From Nitrospira japonica (lineage in GTDB: Bacteria; Nitrospirota; Thermodesulfovibrionia; UBA6902): 46,291 bases of DNA. Of the stretch, positions 10,208 through 19,439 are shown piece by piece. The notes under the pieces were generated by a model. The model was given only the letters and a program-made list of their open reading frames with translations, was not told the origin of the DNA and made no database searches. Location of the stretch: assembly GCA_020723105.1 (NCBI GenBank), contig DYJL01000024.1:1-46291 (forward strand). The letters run 5' to 3'. Both the position numbers and the translations under genes were made by a program. Positions within the stretch are counted from its first letter, which is position 1. The number at the start of each line of letters is the position of its first letter.

Positions 10208-13200
10208 ATGGAACAAGCCCCGTTAATGAAGGAAGATCATATTTCACAGATACCTGCACTGCAGCTTCTGCAGAATCTTGGATATACCTATCTCACCCCC
10301 GATGAGGCGCTTGCCCTTCGCGGCGGCAAAACACGGAATGTGATTCTGGATGGGATTCTCGAAGCCCAGCTTCGCAGGATGAACGTTGTTCGCTATAAAG
10401 GAGAGACATATCCATTCACAGAGGGCAATATTTTCTCCGCCATTCAGTCATTGAAGGATATTATCTACGACGGACTCGTCCGTACAAATGAAAAGGTATA
10501 CGATCTACTTTGCCTTGGCAGGAGCCTTCAGCAATCTATTGAAGGAGACATTAAGAGCTTCTCCTTACAGTACATTGACTGGGAGCATCTGGATAATAAT
10601 GTCTATCATGTCACTGAGGAATTCAACGTTGAACGCACAGGCAGCAAGAATGAATATCGGCCGGACATTGTGCTTTTTGTAAATGGGATCCCGCTGGCGA
10701 TAATTGAATGCAAGAGAGCTGATCTCGGTCCGGGCAAGGACCCTATTGTTCAGGCAATCTCACAGCACATTCGAAATCAAAAGGACGATGGGATACCTTA
10801 CCTCTTTCTATATTCACAGCTCTTATTGGCAGTCTCAAAGAATGGGGCAAAATATGCTACGACAGGCACAGCTATGGATTTCTGGGCCGTCTGGCGCGAA
10901 GATAAAGATGTAAGCAAAGAGATTTTTTCTCTCATAAACAAGCCGCTTTCAGCTTATCAAAAAGACAAACTGTTTCAGAACAGGTTCAAATATGTCCGTG
11001 CAAGCTTTGATTTGATTGAGCAACAAGGAGGCAGGGAGATTACCGAACAGGATCAGGCTATATATTCACTCTGCCGGACAGACCGCCTTTTGGAATTAAC
11101 CTACCGATACATACTCTATGACGCAGGGGAGAAGAAGATAGCCCGTTACCAGCAGTATTTTTGTGTGAAAAGCATATTGGATAGAATAAGAACATCTGAT
11201 CATGAAGGAAGACGTCTTGGCGGTGTGGTGTGGCATACACAGGGAAGCGGCAAGTCGCTTACTATGGTGATGCTTGCAAAGGCAATCGCCCTTGATCCGG
11301 GGATTGAGAACCACAAGATTGTCCTTGTCACTGACCGCATTGACCTTGATGATCAAATTTATAAGACATTCCATCACTGCGGAAAAGATATTGAGCAGGC
11401 AAAGACCGGAAAGAATTTAATAGAACTGATCGAGGGGCACAAGGAGCGCATTATTACGACCGTTATTGATAAGTTTGACGCAGCCATCGGCGCTAAAGAT
11501 GTCTGTAACCCCAATCCGAATATTTTTGTCCTCGTTGACGAAGGTCACCGGGGACAATACGGACCACGCCATGCCAAGATGAGAAAGACCTTGCCAAAAG
11601 CCTGTTATATAGCATTTACCGGCACGCCAATTAAGAAGAAAGATAAAAACACTATGGCGCAGTTTGGCGGGTTAATACAGCCGTCATACACAATCAATCA
11701 GGCGGTAACGGACAAGGCTGTAGTTCCTTTGCTTTATGAAGGGCGTCATGTTGAACAGAAGGTAGATTCTCAATCCATTGACAGTTGGTTCGAGAAGATC
11801 ACTGAGAAACTAACCAGAGAACAAGTTGCTGATCTGAAGAAAAAATTTGCCACTACCGACCAATTGAACAAGGCTGAACAGAAAGTCATGCGTATAGCAT
11901 GGGACATCAGCGAACATTTCAGAGACAACTGGCAGGGAACTCCATTCAAGGGCCAACTGGTTACCCAGGACAAAGCAACAGCGCTGCTCTATAAAAAATA
12001 TCTCGATGAGTTTGCAATGGTCACTTCGGAAGTCCTTATTTCAGGCCCCGATGAACGCGAAGGCGAAGAAGATATTTACAAGGAAAACAAAGAAGAGGTT
12101 ATACGTTTTTGGAAAGTGATGATGTCAAAGTATGGCAGCGAAAAAGAATACAATAAGCAGATCATTAACGCTTTTAAATATGGCGAAACGCCGGAGATCA
12201 TTATTGTCGTTGATAAATTGATTACAGGCTTTGACGCTCCGCGTAATACTGTTCTTTATCTTACGCGTATGCTGAAGGATCATACCCTGCTTCAGGCGAT
12301 TGCCCGTGTGAACCGTCTCTACGAAGGTAAGGACTTTGGATACGTTATTGATTACAGAGGAGTGCTGGAAAACCTTGATCAGGCGCTGGACATTTACAGC
12401 GCCCTATCTGAATTTGATAAAGACGATCTTGCGAATACATTAACGGATGTATCAGTTCAAGTGCAAACACTTCCTCAGAAGCATTCTGTTTTATGGGATA
12501 TTTTTAAGGAGGTAAAAAATAAATATGACGAAGAGGCGTATGAACGACTTTTGGCTGATGACGCCTTGAGGGCGCGATTTTATGAACGGTTTTCCGAGTA
12601 TGGCCGGACGTTGGCAATTGCATTATCAACGGTCAGCTTTATAGAAGATATCCCCCAAAAGAAACTTGAACAGTATCAAAAAGATTTCCGCTTCTTCAAG
12701 GAGCTGAGACAGTCTGTAAGAAAACGGTATGCTGAGGTAGTGGATTTCTCCGAATATGAGCCCAAGATTAAGAAATTAATTGATACATATGTTGGAACCG
12801 GCGAGGTAGAACAGATCACCGGGTTGGTCAATATCTTTGATAAAGAAGAATTCAGTAAAGAAGTAGATAAATTGAAGAGCGAGTCAGCTAAAGCAGATAC
12901 GAGTGCTCATCGAACCATGAAAACAATAACAGAAAGGATGCAGGAAGACCCGGCTTTCTACAGAAAGTTCTCCGAACTCCTGCAGGAAACAATAAGGACA
13001 TTCCGTGAAGAACGCATTAAAGCATCTGAATATCTCAAGCGGGTGAAGGATATTATGAATTCCGTGGTTAATCGGACCGGCGATGATATTCCTGAAGGCC
13101 TCAGATACAAAGAAGCAGCGATGGCATATTATGGAGTTGTTCGTGAAACAATGGGAAAGTACGGAGATGATAGTTCTTTCACTGCAAAGGCTGCTGAAAA

Positions 13201-13405
13201 AACAAGCCTGATCATTGACGAAATTATTAGAAGATTGCGTATCGTAAACTGGAGCACGAATACCGATATTCAAAATCAAATCCGTAATAAGATCGAGGAC
13301 TTTCTTTTTGAAATAAAAAATGAATATAAGATCGACCTTACTTTTGAAGACATGGATTCGATTATGGAGCAGTGTCTGGATATAGCAAAAGTGAGAGTGC
13401 CTTGA
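10208..13405 (+). CDS. hsdR: type I restriction endonuclease subunit R
   Basis: This is the ATP-driven translocase and nuclease subunit of a type I restriction enzyme; the 1065-aa length is normal. The N-terminal PD-(D/E)xK nuclease is visible as RPDIVLFVNG then IECKRAD (about 150-170). The SF2 motor follows: Walker A TQGSGKS near 345, DEGHR (motif II), FTGTPI (motif III), and the C-terminal RecA domain with KLITGFDAP and LLQAIARVNR (motif VI). A helical C-terminal region for binding HsdM/HsdS completes it. No break is visible. With only an hsdS remnant nearby, activity depends on an S subunit from elsewhere. Confidence 0.95.
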   Translation: MEQAPLMKEDHISQIPALQLLQNLGYTYLTPDEALALRGGKTRNVILDGILEAQLRRMNVVRYKGETYPFTEGNIFSAIQSLKDIIYDGLVRTNEKVYDLLCLGRSLQQSIEGDIKSFSLQYIDWEHLDNNVYHVTEEFNVERTGSKNEYRPDIVLFVNGIPLAIIECKRADLGPGKDPIVQAISQHIRNQKDDGIPYLFLYSQLLLAVSKNGAKYATTGTAMDFWAVWREDKDVSKEIFSLINKPLSAYQKDKLFQNRFKYVRASFDLIEQQGGREITEQDQAIYSLCRTDRLLELTYRYILYDAGEKKIARYQQYFCVKSILDRIRTSDHEGRRLGGVVWHTQGSGKSLTMVMLAKAIALDPGIENHKIVLVTDRIDLDDQIYKTFHHCGKDIEQAKTGKNLIELIEGHKERIITTVIDKFDAAIGAKDVCNPNPNIFVLVDEGHRGQYGPRHAKMRKTLPKACYIAFTGTPIKKKDKNTMAQFGGLIQPSYTINQAVTDKAVVPLLYEGRHVEQKVDSQSIDSWFEKITEKLTREQVADLKKKFATTDQLNKAEQKVMRIAWDISEHFRDNWQGTPFKGQLVTQDKATALLYKKYLDEFAMVTSEVLISGPDEREGEEDIYKENKEEVIRFWKVMMSKYGSEKEYNKQIINAFKYGETPEIIIVVDKLITGFDAPRNTVLYLTRMLKDHTLLQAIARVNRLYEGKDFGYVIDYRGVLENLDQALDIYSALSEFDKDDLANTLTDVSVQVQTLPQKHSVLWDIFKEVKNKYDEEAYERLLADDALRARFYERFSEYGRTLAIALSTVSFIEDIPQKKLEQYQKDFRFFKELRQSVRKRYAEVVDFSEYEPKIKKLIDTYVGTGEVEQITGLVNIFDKEEFSKEVDKLKSESAKADTSAHRTMKTITERMQEDPAFYRKFSELLQETIRTFREERIKASEYLKRVKDIMNSVVNRTGDDIPEGLRYKEAAMAYYGVVRETMGKYGDDSSFTAKAAEKTSLIIDEIIRRLRIVNWSTNTDIQNQIRNKIEDFLFEIKNEYKIDLTFEDMDSIMEQCLDIAKVRVP

Positions 13406-14136
13406 TAATAGAAAAAATACAGACATCACATAAACAATACAGCATTCAATATGGACGGGAAAAGATTGCTTTCTCGTTGTCTTTTAACCATCGTAAGAGC
13501 CTTAAAATCAATGTTCATCCCGATAAAACAGTTACTGTAGTAGCGCCTAAGAATACATCGTTAGAAAATATTATTCTTCGTATAAAGAGACGCGCATTCT
13601 GGATAATTAAACAGAAGAACTATTTTGAACGATTTCAGCCATTACCGAGCAAGAGATTGTATGTCAGTGGAGAGAGCCATTACTATCTTGGGAAACAATA
13701 TCGTCTCAAAGTCCGTAAAGACTCAGGACAAGGCGTTAAACTTATTGGAAAGTATATTAATGTTTATACACCCAATGTTCATGATACCAACGAAGTCAAG
13801 AAACTCCTTCAAGGGTGGTATCGAAAACACGCCGAATCCATTTTTGCTCAACGGTTGCTCTTTTGTCATGAGGCCATAAAACGCATAAAAATTGGCCAAC
13901 CCCCAATCCGAATCCTGCATATGAAAAAAAGATGGGGAAGTTGCAGTAAATCAGGAGAGATTTTGTTAAACACAGAACTGGTCAAAGCCCCTTTGCACTG
14001 CATTGATTATGTAATTATTCATGAAATATGTCATCTAAAAATTAGACCACATAATAAGGAGTTCTACAAATTGCTGACAAGATGCTTACCTGACTGGATA
14101 CAAAGAAAAGAAAAACTTGAAAGAGTCGTAATATAA
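13372..14136 (+). CDS. YgjP-type (DUF45) metallopeptidase-like protein
   Basis: This is a predicted zinc-dependent hydrolase of the YgjP/WLM (DUF45) group. The zinc site HEICH (HExxH, near 217) and the third ligand region in RPHNKEFY are present, as is the family segment KKRWGSCS. An N-terminal beta-rich region carries KSLKINVHPDKTVTV. Genes of this family commonly sit at the 3' end of type I restriction operons; their substrate is unknown. The start is uncertain. A GTG at 13372 overlaps hsdR by 34 bp. A TTG at 13402 overlaps the hsdR stop as TTGA and would give a shorter N-terminus, closer to family members. Confidence 0.88.
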   Translation: MSGYSKSESALIIEKIQTSHKQYSIQYGREKIAFSLSFNHRKSLKINVHPDKTVTVVAPKNTSLENIILRIKRRAFWIIKQKNYFERFQPLPSKRLYVSGESHYYLGKQYRLKVRKDSGQGVKLIGKYINVYTPNVHDTNEVKKLLQGWYRKHAESIFAQRLLFCHEAIKRIKIGQPPIRILHMKKRWGSCSKSGEILLNTELVKAPLHCIDYVIIHEICHLKIRPHNKEFYKLLTRCLPDWIQRKEKLERVVI

Positions 14137-14170
14137 TAATAGAAACAACAATTAAAATTCGGAGGCAACC

Positions 14171-15802
14171 ATTCCATCTGTTTACGGCAACATCTCCGGC
14201 TTAAAGGGAAGCGAAATCAAGGCGCTTGAAAGAATTTACAGGAGGCGCATACCAAAGGACCGGCCGGTGACCGGCGAGCTTGCACGGTACATGGCAGAAT
14301 GGTCCGGCTCTATCGGCCGCCAGCTTGGGGTGCTTGCTGACAGGAGCGGGAACATCAGCCACGTAATTGTAGGAGACGCAAAGGGAATATTCATTCCGGA
14401 GCTTGCCGATTACCCGCTTGGCAGAAAAGTACTTCGCGGGTTGAGGCTCATCCATACACATCTTAGAAGCGAGGCCGTCAATCAGGATGATATCACGGAC
14501 CTTTCACTGTTGAGACTTGACGCCCTTATAGTGATAGGATTAAAAGACGGCCAGCCTAGTACTATTTCCCTGGCACATCTGTCCCCGTCTGATGCAGCGG
14601 CATCATATGAGATTGCAGGCCCTGTGTCCTTTCAAAAAATTGATACCTTCTTTGAGGACTTCGATATTATGATGTCTTCAGTCGAAGATAGCCTGCAATC
14701 ACGCAGGACCGGATTTGATATAAAAGACCAGCGTGAACGGGCCATTCTTGTCAGCGTCTCAACAGGTCCCCGGCATGCACAGGAAGAATCCATTGAAGAA
14801 CTCAAAGAACTTGCTCATTCGAGTGATGTTGTTGTTCTTGATACGATTCTTCAGAGGCCCAAGGAGATCAATCCAAAATTTCTGATGGGTCAGGGAAAAA
14901 TAAAAGACCTTGTTATTAACGCATTGAACAAGGGCGCCACAGTGCTAATCTTTGATCAGGACTTAAACCCTTCACAGATTAAGGCCATAGGCGATTTGAC
15001 GGAACTAAAGGTCATCGATCGCTCGCAGCTTATCCTTGACATATTTGCACGGCGTGCACACAGCAGAGATGGAAAGGTGCAGGTCGAGCTTGCGCAACTG
15101 CGTTACCGGCTGCCGCGACTTACCGGAAAAGGCACGGCCATGTCCCGATTGATGGGAGGAGTCGGCGGAAGGGGCCCCGGTGAGATGAAGCTTGAAGTTG
15201 ACAGAAGAAGGGTGAGAGAGCGAATAACCCTGCTTGAAAAACAGCTCGAATCCCTGAGCCGCGCAAGACAGCAAAGAAAGGCGCGCAGGGTACAACAGGA
15301 GCTGCCTATAATATCTATTATCGGTTATACGAACGCTGGCAAGTCAACCTTACTCAACAACCTCACAAGAAGCGCTACTTTTATTGAAGACAAGATGTTT
15401 GCCACTTTGGACACGGCAAGCAGAAGATTACGGTTTCCAAGAGAAAGGGATGTCATAATTACCGATACGGTCGGCTTCATACGGGACCTTCCCAAAGACC
15501 TGTTTGCTGCTTTTAAATCAACCCTTGAAGAGCTTGAGGATGCAGACCTTCTTCTTCACGTGGTTGACATATCAAATCCAAGATTTGAGCAGCATATGAA
15601 ATCTGTAGAGAAGATACTTGGTGATTTGGGACTTTCTCAAAAGCCGCAGCTTCTGGCCTTCAATAAGGAAGATCTTGTGGACAGGGAAGAGAGTGAGAAT
15701 ATATGCAAACGATTCGGAGGTGTTTCTATTTCAGCAAAACATCCTGAGACGTTTCATGAGCTGCTTGATGAAATAGAGGCAAGTCTCTGGCCAGCGGAAT
15801 AA
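14171..15802 (+). CDS. hflX: GTPase HflX, apparent AUU start codon
   Basis: HflX is a ribosome-associated GTPase that splits stalled or stressed ribosomes. The GTPase domain has G1 GYTNAGKST (near 384-392), G3 DTVGF and G4 NKED; the HflX N-terminal domain has PKFLMGQGKI and a glycine-rich GGVGGRGPGE linker. The first conventional start is a GTG at 14267 with no ribosome site at usable distance. Thirty-two codons of family-typical sequence precede it in frame (VYGNISGL, then LERIYRRRIPKDR). They reach back to ATT-CCA at 14171, 5 nt after a GGAGG. No ATG, GTG or TTG lies between the upstream in-frame stop (14153) and that ATT. I therefore place the start at ATT (543 aa); a base error in an ATG is the alternative. 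Confidence 0.9.
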   Translation: MPSVYGNISGLKGSEIKALERIYRRRIPKDRPVTGELARYMAEWSGSIGRQLGVLADRSGNISHVIVGDAKGIFIPELADYPLGRKVLRGLRLIHTHLRSEAVNQDDITDLSLLRLDALIVIGLKDGQPSTISLAHLSPSDAAASYEIAGPVSFQKIDTFFEDFDIMMSSVEDSLQSRRTGFDIKDQRERAILVSVSTGPRHAQEESIEELKELAHSSDVVVLDTILQRPKEINPKFLMGQGKIKDLVINALNKGATVLIFDQDLNPSQIKAIGDLTELKVIDRSQLILDIFARRAHSRDGKVQVELAQLRYRLPRLTGKGTAMSRLMGGVGGRGPGEMKLEVDRRRVRERITLLEKQLESLSRARQQRKARRVQQELPIISIIGYTNAGKSTLLNNLTRSATFIEDKMFATLDTASRRLRFPRERDVIITDTVGFIRDLPKDLFAAFKSTLEELEDADLLLHVVDISNPRFEQHMKSVEKILGDLGLSQKPQLLAFNKEDLVDREESENICKRFGGVSISAKHPETFHELLDEIEASLWPAE

Positions 15803-15824
15803 CCCTTCTCGTCTCATTTCTGAA

Positions 15825-15853
15825 TTGATTAAAAACTGTAATGAAATTACAAT
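15825..15853 (+). promoter_or_regulatory. candidate sigma70 promoter of the HAF-repeat gene
   Basis: TTGATT (15825-15830), a 17-bp spacer and TACAAT (15848-15853) place the transcription start at about 15860, which is the A of the ATG. No Shine-Dalgarno is present, so the mRNA may be leaderless. Confidence 0.55.
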
Positions 15854-15859
15854 CTAATT

Positions 15860-17245
15860 ATGGCGTCTTTAAAATTATTGGTACTTGCATTCCTATTAAT
15901 CTGCTTTGCAGGTTTTCCTGATCAAACACTGGCATTACAATATACTTATACTGAAATCTTACCAGCCGGTTGGTCCCGGTCGTATGCTCATGGCATTAAT
16001 GACAATGGAGATATAGTAGGATATGGCGAAGTCAATTCTATAGAGAAGAGCTTTCTTTACAGTAACGGGCTGGTTACAGAACTGATACCACCAAATTGGA
16101 CCTCAGCGTATGCCCTGACCATAAACAGTGGAGGCGAGATTGTGGGATACGGCATGGTTAGCGGTAGTTATAAGGCGTTTCTTTATATCAATGGCTCATA
16201 TACTGAGTTGCTGCCTTCTGGCTGGTCATGGGCCTGGGGAATAAGAATCAATGACAATGGTGATGTAGTTGGAGGCGGTAATAATAATGGTAATCCAAGA
16301 GGGTTTCTTTACAGCAATGAGGTATATACAGAATTGCTGCCTTCTGGCTGGTCAGCGAGTACAGCATACGGTATAAATAGTAGTGGTGTCATTGCAGGCT
16401 GGGGCACCGACGGTCAGGGTGTCGAGAAAGGATTTATATACCGCAATGGATTATATACCGAATTGCTGCCGCCAGGCTGGATATCAGCCACTGCATATAA
16501 TATTAATGAAAACAATGAAGTTATAGGCGAAGGAGTTGACGGTGATGGCAATGCAAAGGGGTATATTTACAACAATGGAGAATATACTGAATTGCTGCCC
16601 AATGGCTGGACAGATGTGGTGCCGGAGGATATCAATGACAGCGGAGTAGCAGCAGGATATGGCACAGATGGAGCGGATGGGAATATTGTTAAGGGTTTTG
16701 TTTACAGTAATGGCACATATCTTATATTGACTTCTCCGCTCAGTCCAAATACCACAATAATCGGAATCAATAATAACAGGGAAGTAGTAGGACTGGCATA
16801 TAACCCCGGGAGAGGTTTTGTATCTACTTTATGCTCGGCGGAAATAATCAACAACGGGATTGATGATGATTGCGACCCTGAAACACCGGAAGTATCTATA
16901 TCAGGCAATGGGAAGATTGGTTACAAGGGACATATTACGGTTAATGTTTCAGAATCATCGTTGCAAACAGGCATTGTCAGATATAAAAATAAAAACAAAA
17001 AAATACATCTTGTAAGCACATCCATAACAATGCTGACTATAGAAGGCAGCTCAGCAACTATTGCAGGAAAAGGCAGGGTCAATGGCAAACCAAATTATTC
17101 TTTTACCTTATCAATGTCAAAAGTAAATGGCAGCATCGAGCAAATGAGAATCGAAATTGACAGGCCCAACGGCAAACCTTATTACGAATATCCAAAGACA
17201 AACATGGTAAATATTAAGGGGAGTTTAGCTGCGGTGGACGAATAA
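15860..17245 (+). CDS. secreted HAF-repeat protein with a MopE-like Asp motif
   Basis: The product is a 461-aa exported protein of unknown function. It opens with a signal peptide (about 1-25, hydrophobic LLVLAFLLICFAGF). About seven tandem repeats of roughly 45-50 aa follow (residues 26-320), each of the form YTELLPSGW...A.GIN..G.VVG.G......GFLY.NG. These match the HAF-repeat pattern and probably fold as a beta-propeller. After them comes NNGIDDDCD, an Asp-rich motif like the MopE/thrombospondin type 3 metal-binding segment, then a beta-rich C-terminus (about 345-461). No PEP-CTERM or other sorting tail is visible. It stands alone, facing the minus-strand PLD-like gene. Confidence 0.8.
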   Translation: MASLKLLVLAFLLICFAGFPDQTLALQYTYTEILPAGWSRSYAHGINDNGDIVGYGEVNSIEKSFLYSNGLVTELIPPNWTSAYALTINSGGEIVGYGMVSGSYKAFLYINGSYTELLPSGWSWAWGIRINDNGDVVGGGNNNGNPRGFLYSNEVYTELLPSGWSASTAYGINSSGVIAGWGTDGQGVEKGFIYRNGLYTELLPPGWISATAYNINENNEVIGEGVDGDGNAKGYIYNNGEYTELLPNGWTDVVPEDINDSGVAAGYGTDGADGNIVKGFVYSNGTYLILTSPLSPNTTIIGINNNREVVGLAYNPGRGFVSTLCSAEIINNGIDDDCDPETPEVSISGNGKIGYKGHITVNVSESSLQTGIVRYKNKNKKIHLVSTSITMLTIEGSSATIAGKGRVNGKPNYSFTLSMSKVNGSIEQMRIEIDRPNGKPYYEYPKTNMVNIKGSLAAVDE

Positions 17246-17271
17246 CTGTTGCAAAAACTTTATAGCAGAAG

Positions 17272-17937
17272 CTATCCCATTATTTTCTTCAATTCTTCTT
17301 CGTCAATCTGATATTCACGTGCGAGGTACTGCAGAGTAGCGCCAGTTTGATGCATTACCTCTTTTAAGTAATCCTTAAAAGAAGTTTGTCTTTCACAGGC
17401 GTTGAAATAGTTCCTGAGCACCATTGCCAGTCCCTCGGAGGGAATCCGGTATCCTTTTTTGGTTGCTTCGGTTTCCCCGATAATCTCAGGGACGCCGATT
17501 ACAACAATCTGTTCGTCAACAATAATGAAACGCATATTGTGCACCATGAGGCAACTGCTATAGAAAATCTCTGCGCCAGCTTTTGCATAAAGATAGCCGA
17601 TATGCAGCCGGTCCGGAAATTTCGGTAGCAGATACTTAATGCGAACTCCTTTTTTGGTAAGACCCCCCAGAGTGGCTATGATATCTCTGGCCATTTGCCT
17701 GTCATCACCGCCGGGAAGCCTGCCAGTTATACAGCCAATTATCTCTTCCTTTGCATCCATCATGGTATCAAGGACTGTAAGAAAGTATTCCTGACGGGTA
17801 AGAATCTTTGTTGTCTTGCCCATTTCCATCAAAAGTTTGTCCCTTTGTTTGCCTTCCAGAATGCTGTAAATGAGAAGAATGATAGTTGCTATAAGCAATA
17901 TGGATTCAAGAACGAGAAGGCCGGTTTCAATAGTCAT
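17272..17937 (-). CDS. membrane-anchored PLD-like protein
   Basis: The product is 221 aa with one N-terminal membrane segment (about 5-26, LLVLESILLIATIILLIYSI). The soluble domain resembles the single phospholipase-D-like fold of regulatory proteins: KEEIIGCITGRLPG, VRIKYLLPKFPDR and then HNMRFIIVDEQIVVIGVPE. The position equivalent to the catalytic HxK has HNM, so the lysine is missing and enzyme activity is doubtful; a binding or sensing role is more likely. A short helical C-terminal segment (YLAREYQIDEEELKKIM) follows. Its ATG overlaps the manB stop (ATGA), so it is translationally coupled to manB. Confidence 0.65.
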   Translation of the reverse strand: MTIETGLLVLESILLIATIILLIYSILEGKQRDKLLMEMGKTTKILTRQEYFLTVLDTMMDAKEEIIGCITGRLPGGDDRQMARDIIATLGGLTKKGVRIKYLLPKFPDRLHIGYLYAKAGAEIFYSSCLMVHNMRFIIVDEQIVVIGVPEIIGETEATKKGYRIPSEGLAMVLRNYFNACERQTSFKDYLKEVMHQTGATLQYLAREYQIDEEELKKIMG

Positions 17938-19307
17938 TGTTTATATTCCTTCATTATCCTGTTTAATCTTTTCTCAACAAAGCTCTTGATCTCCGCAAGC
18001 CGGGCTTTGTTTATTGCCTCAAAACGGAGAACCAGAACAGGCTGGGTATTTGATGCGCGGATAAGGGCCCAGCCGTCATCAAAGTTTATTCGTATTCCAT
18101 CAATAGTAATTGATTTATATTCATTAAAGGCCTGCTGCGCCTTTTCAACAATTGCAAATTTAATATCATCAGGGCAGTCAAAGCGTATCTCCGGAGTCGC
18201 TACCACGTCCGGTATATCCTGCAGCAATTTCCTGGTGCTGTAGGGTGTTCCGGCTTTTTTGATGATTTCGAGAAGCCTCAGGCTTGCATAGATTGCATCA
18301 TCATAGCCGAAATACCTGTGCTTGAAAAACATATGACCGCTCATCTCTCCGGCAAGCAGCGCCTCCTCTTTCTTCATCTTTTCCTTGATCAGGGAATGAC
18401 CGGTCTTCCACATTATCGGCGTACCCCCGCTGGCAGCTATATCGTCGTACATTGTTTGAGAGCACTTGACTTCACCAATAATTTTTGCGCCAGGGTTGTC
18501 TTTAAGAATATCCCTTGAAAATATGATCATGAGCTTGTCACCCCATATGATGTTGCCACCTTCATCAACCACCCCGATCCGGTCTGCGTCACCATCGTAA
18601 CCTATTCCTGCATGAGCCCCTTGCTCCTTTACTTTTGCTATAAGGTGCTGGAGGCTTTCTACTACTGTTGGATCAGGATGATGGTTAGGAAATCTTCCAT
18701 CAGGCTCGCAAAAAAGCTCAACGACCTCTGCACCGAGGGCCTTCATAATTTGGGGAGCAACAAGACCGCCTGTGCCATTGCCTGCATCTACCACAACCTT
18801 GAGGCCGGAGAGATCGGGGAATTTATCTTTCAGAAAATCAATGTAATCATCAATTACCAAATATCTTTCCACCTTGCTGTTTCCACTTTTGAAATCATTT
18901 GCATTAATAATTTTTCTGATATCCTGAATGGCATCTCCAAAAATAGTGGTCTTGCCGACACTCAACTTAAATCCGTTGAATTCCGGAGGATTATGGCTGC
19001 CGGTAATCATGACACCACCGTCGAGAGACAGTTTGTACATGGAATAATACTGAAGTGGCGTGGGGCAAACACCAAGGTCCATGACGTCAATACCTGATTC
19101 AATTAGTCCTGTTACGAGGCGGTCCCTGATTATCGGCGAATGGAGCCTTGTGTCCATTCCTACGCTTATTCTTGCTTTTTCTTTATTAATTTCTTTCAGC
19201 AGATACGAGGCAAACCCTTTCCCAATAAGTTCGGCAACTTCGGGAGTTAAATCCTTTTCCCATATTCCCCTTATATCGTATTGCCTGAAAATGGTCGGGG
19301 TTATCAT
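17934..19307 (-). CDS. manB: phosphomannomutase/phosphoglucomutase
   Basis: It interconverts hexose 6- and 1-phosphates, feeding GDP-mannose or UDP-glucose synthesis for surface polysaccharides. The 457-aa length fits the AlgC/ManB alpha-D-phosphohexomutase group. The N-terminus IFRQYDIRGIW, the phosphoserine loop MITGSHNPPEFNG (near residue 100), the metal loop GYDGDADRIG, the sugar loop AGEMSGHMFF and the C-terminal phosphate site RASNTQPVL are all intact. Family members often use both mannose and glucose substrates, and the sequence alone does not settle which. Its position near a large LPS cluster supports a role in envelope sugars. Confidence 0.93.
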   Translation of the reverse strand: MITPTIFRQYDIRGIWEKDLTPEVAELIGKGFASYLLKEINKEKARISVGMDTRLHSPIIRDRLVTGLIESGIDVMDLGVCPTPLQYYSMYKLSLDGGVMITGSHNPPEFNGFKLSVGKTTIFGDAIQDIRKIINANDFKSGNSKVERYLVIDDYIDFLKDKFPDLSGLKVVVDAGNGTGGLVAPQIMKALGAEVVELFCEPDGRFPNHHPDPTVVESLQHLIAKVKEQGAHAGIGYDGDADRIGVVDEGGNIIWGDKLMIIFSRDILKDNPGAKIIGEVKCSQTMYDDIAASGGTPIMWKTGHSLIKEKMKKEEALLAGEMSGHMFFKHRYFGYDDAIYASLRLLEIIKKAGTPYSTRKLLQDIPDVVATPEIRFDCPDDIKFAIVEKAQQAFNEYKSITIDGIRINFDDGWALIRASNTQPVLVLRFEAINKARLAEIKSFVEKRLNRIMKEYKQ

Positions 19308-19402
19308 AATTCTCCTTTAACAAGTCGGCTCATATGCATGGTGAATACTGATACAACCATTGTAACAGAGTTTAAAATGAATTATCTGGATGAGAGGAAT
19401 TA

Positions 19403-19431
19403 TTGACTTACCACAAAGGTATCCTTAAACT
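19403..19431 (+). promoter_or_regulatory. candidate promoter of argS
   Basis: TTGACT (19403-19408), a 17-bp spacer and TAAACT (19426-19431) place the start of transcription at about 19438, next to the ATG at 19440. No Shine-Dalgarno is seen, so argS may be leaderless or have a minimal leader. Confidence 0.5.
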
Positions 19432-19439
19432 TATTGATT

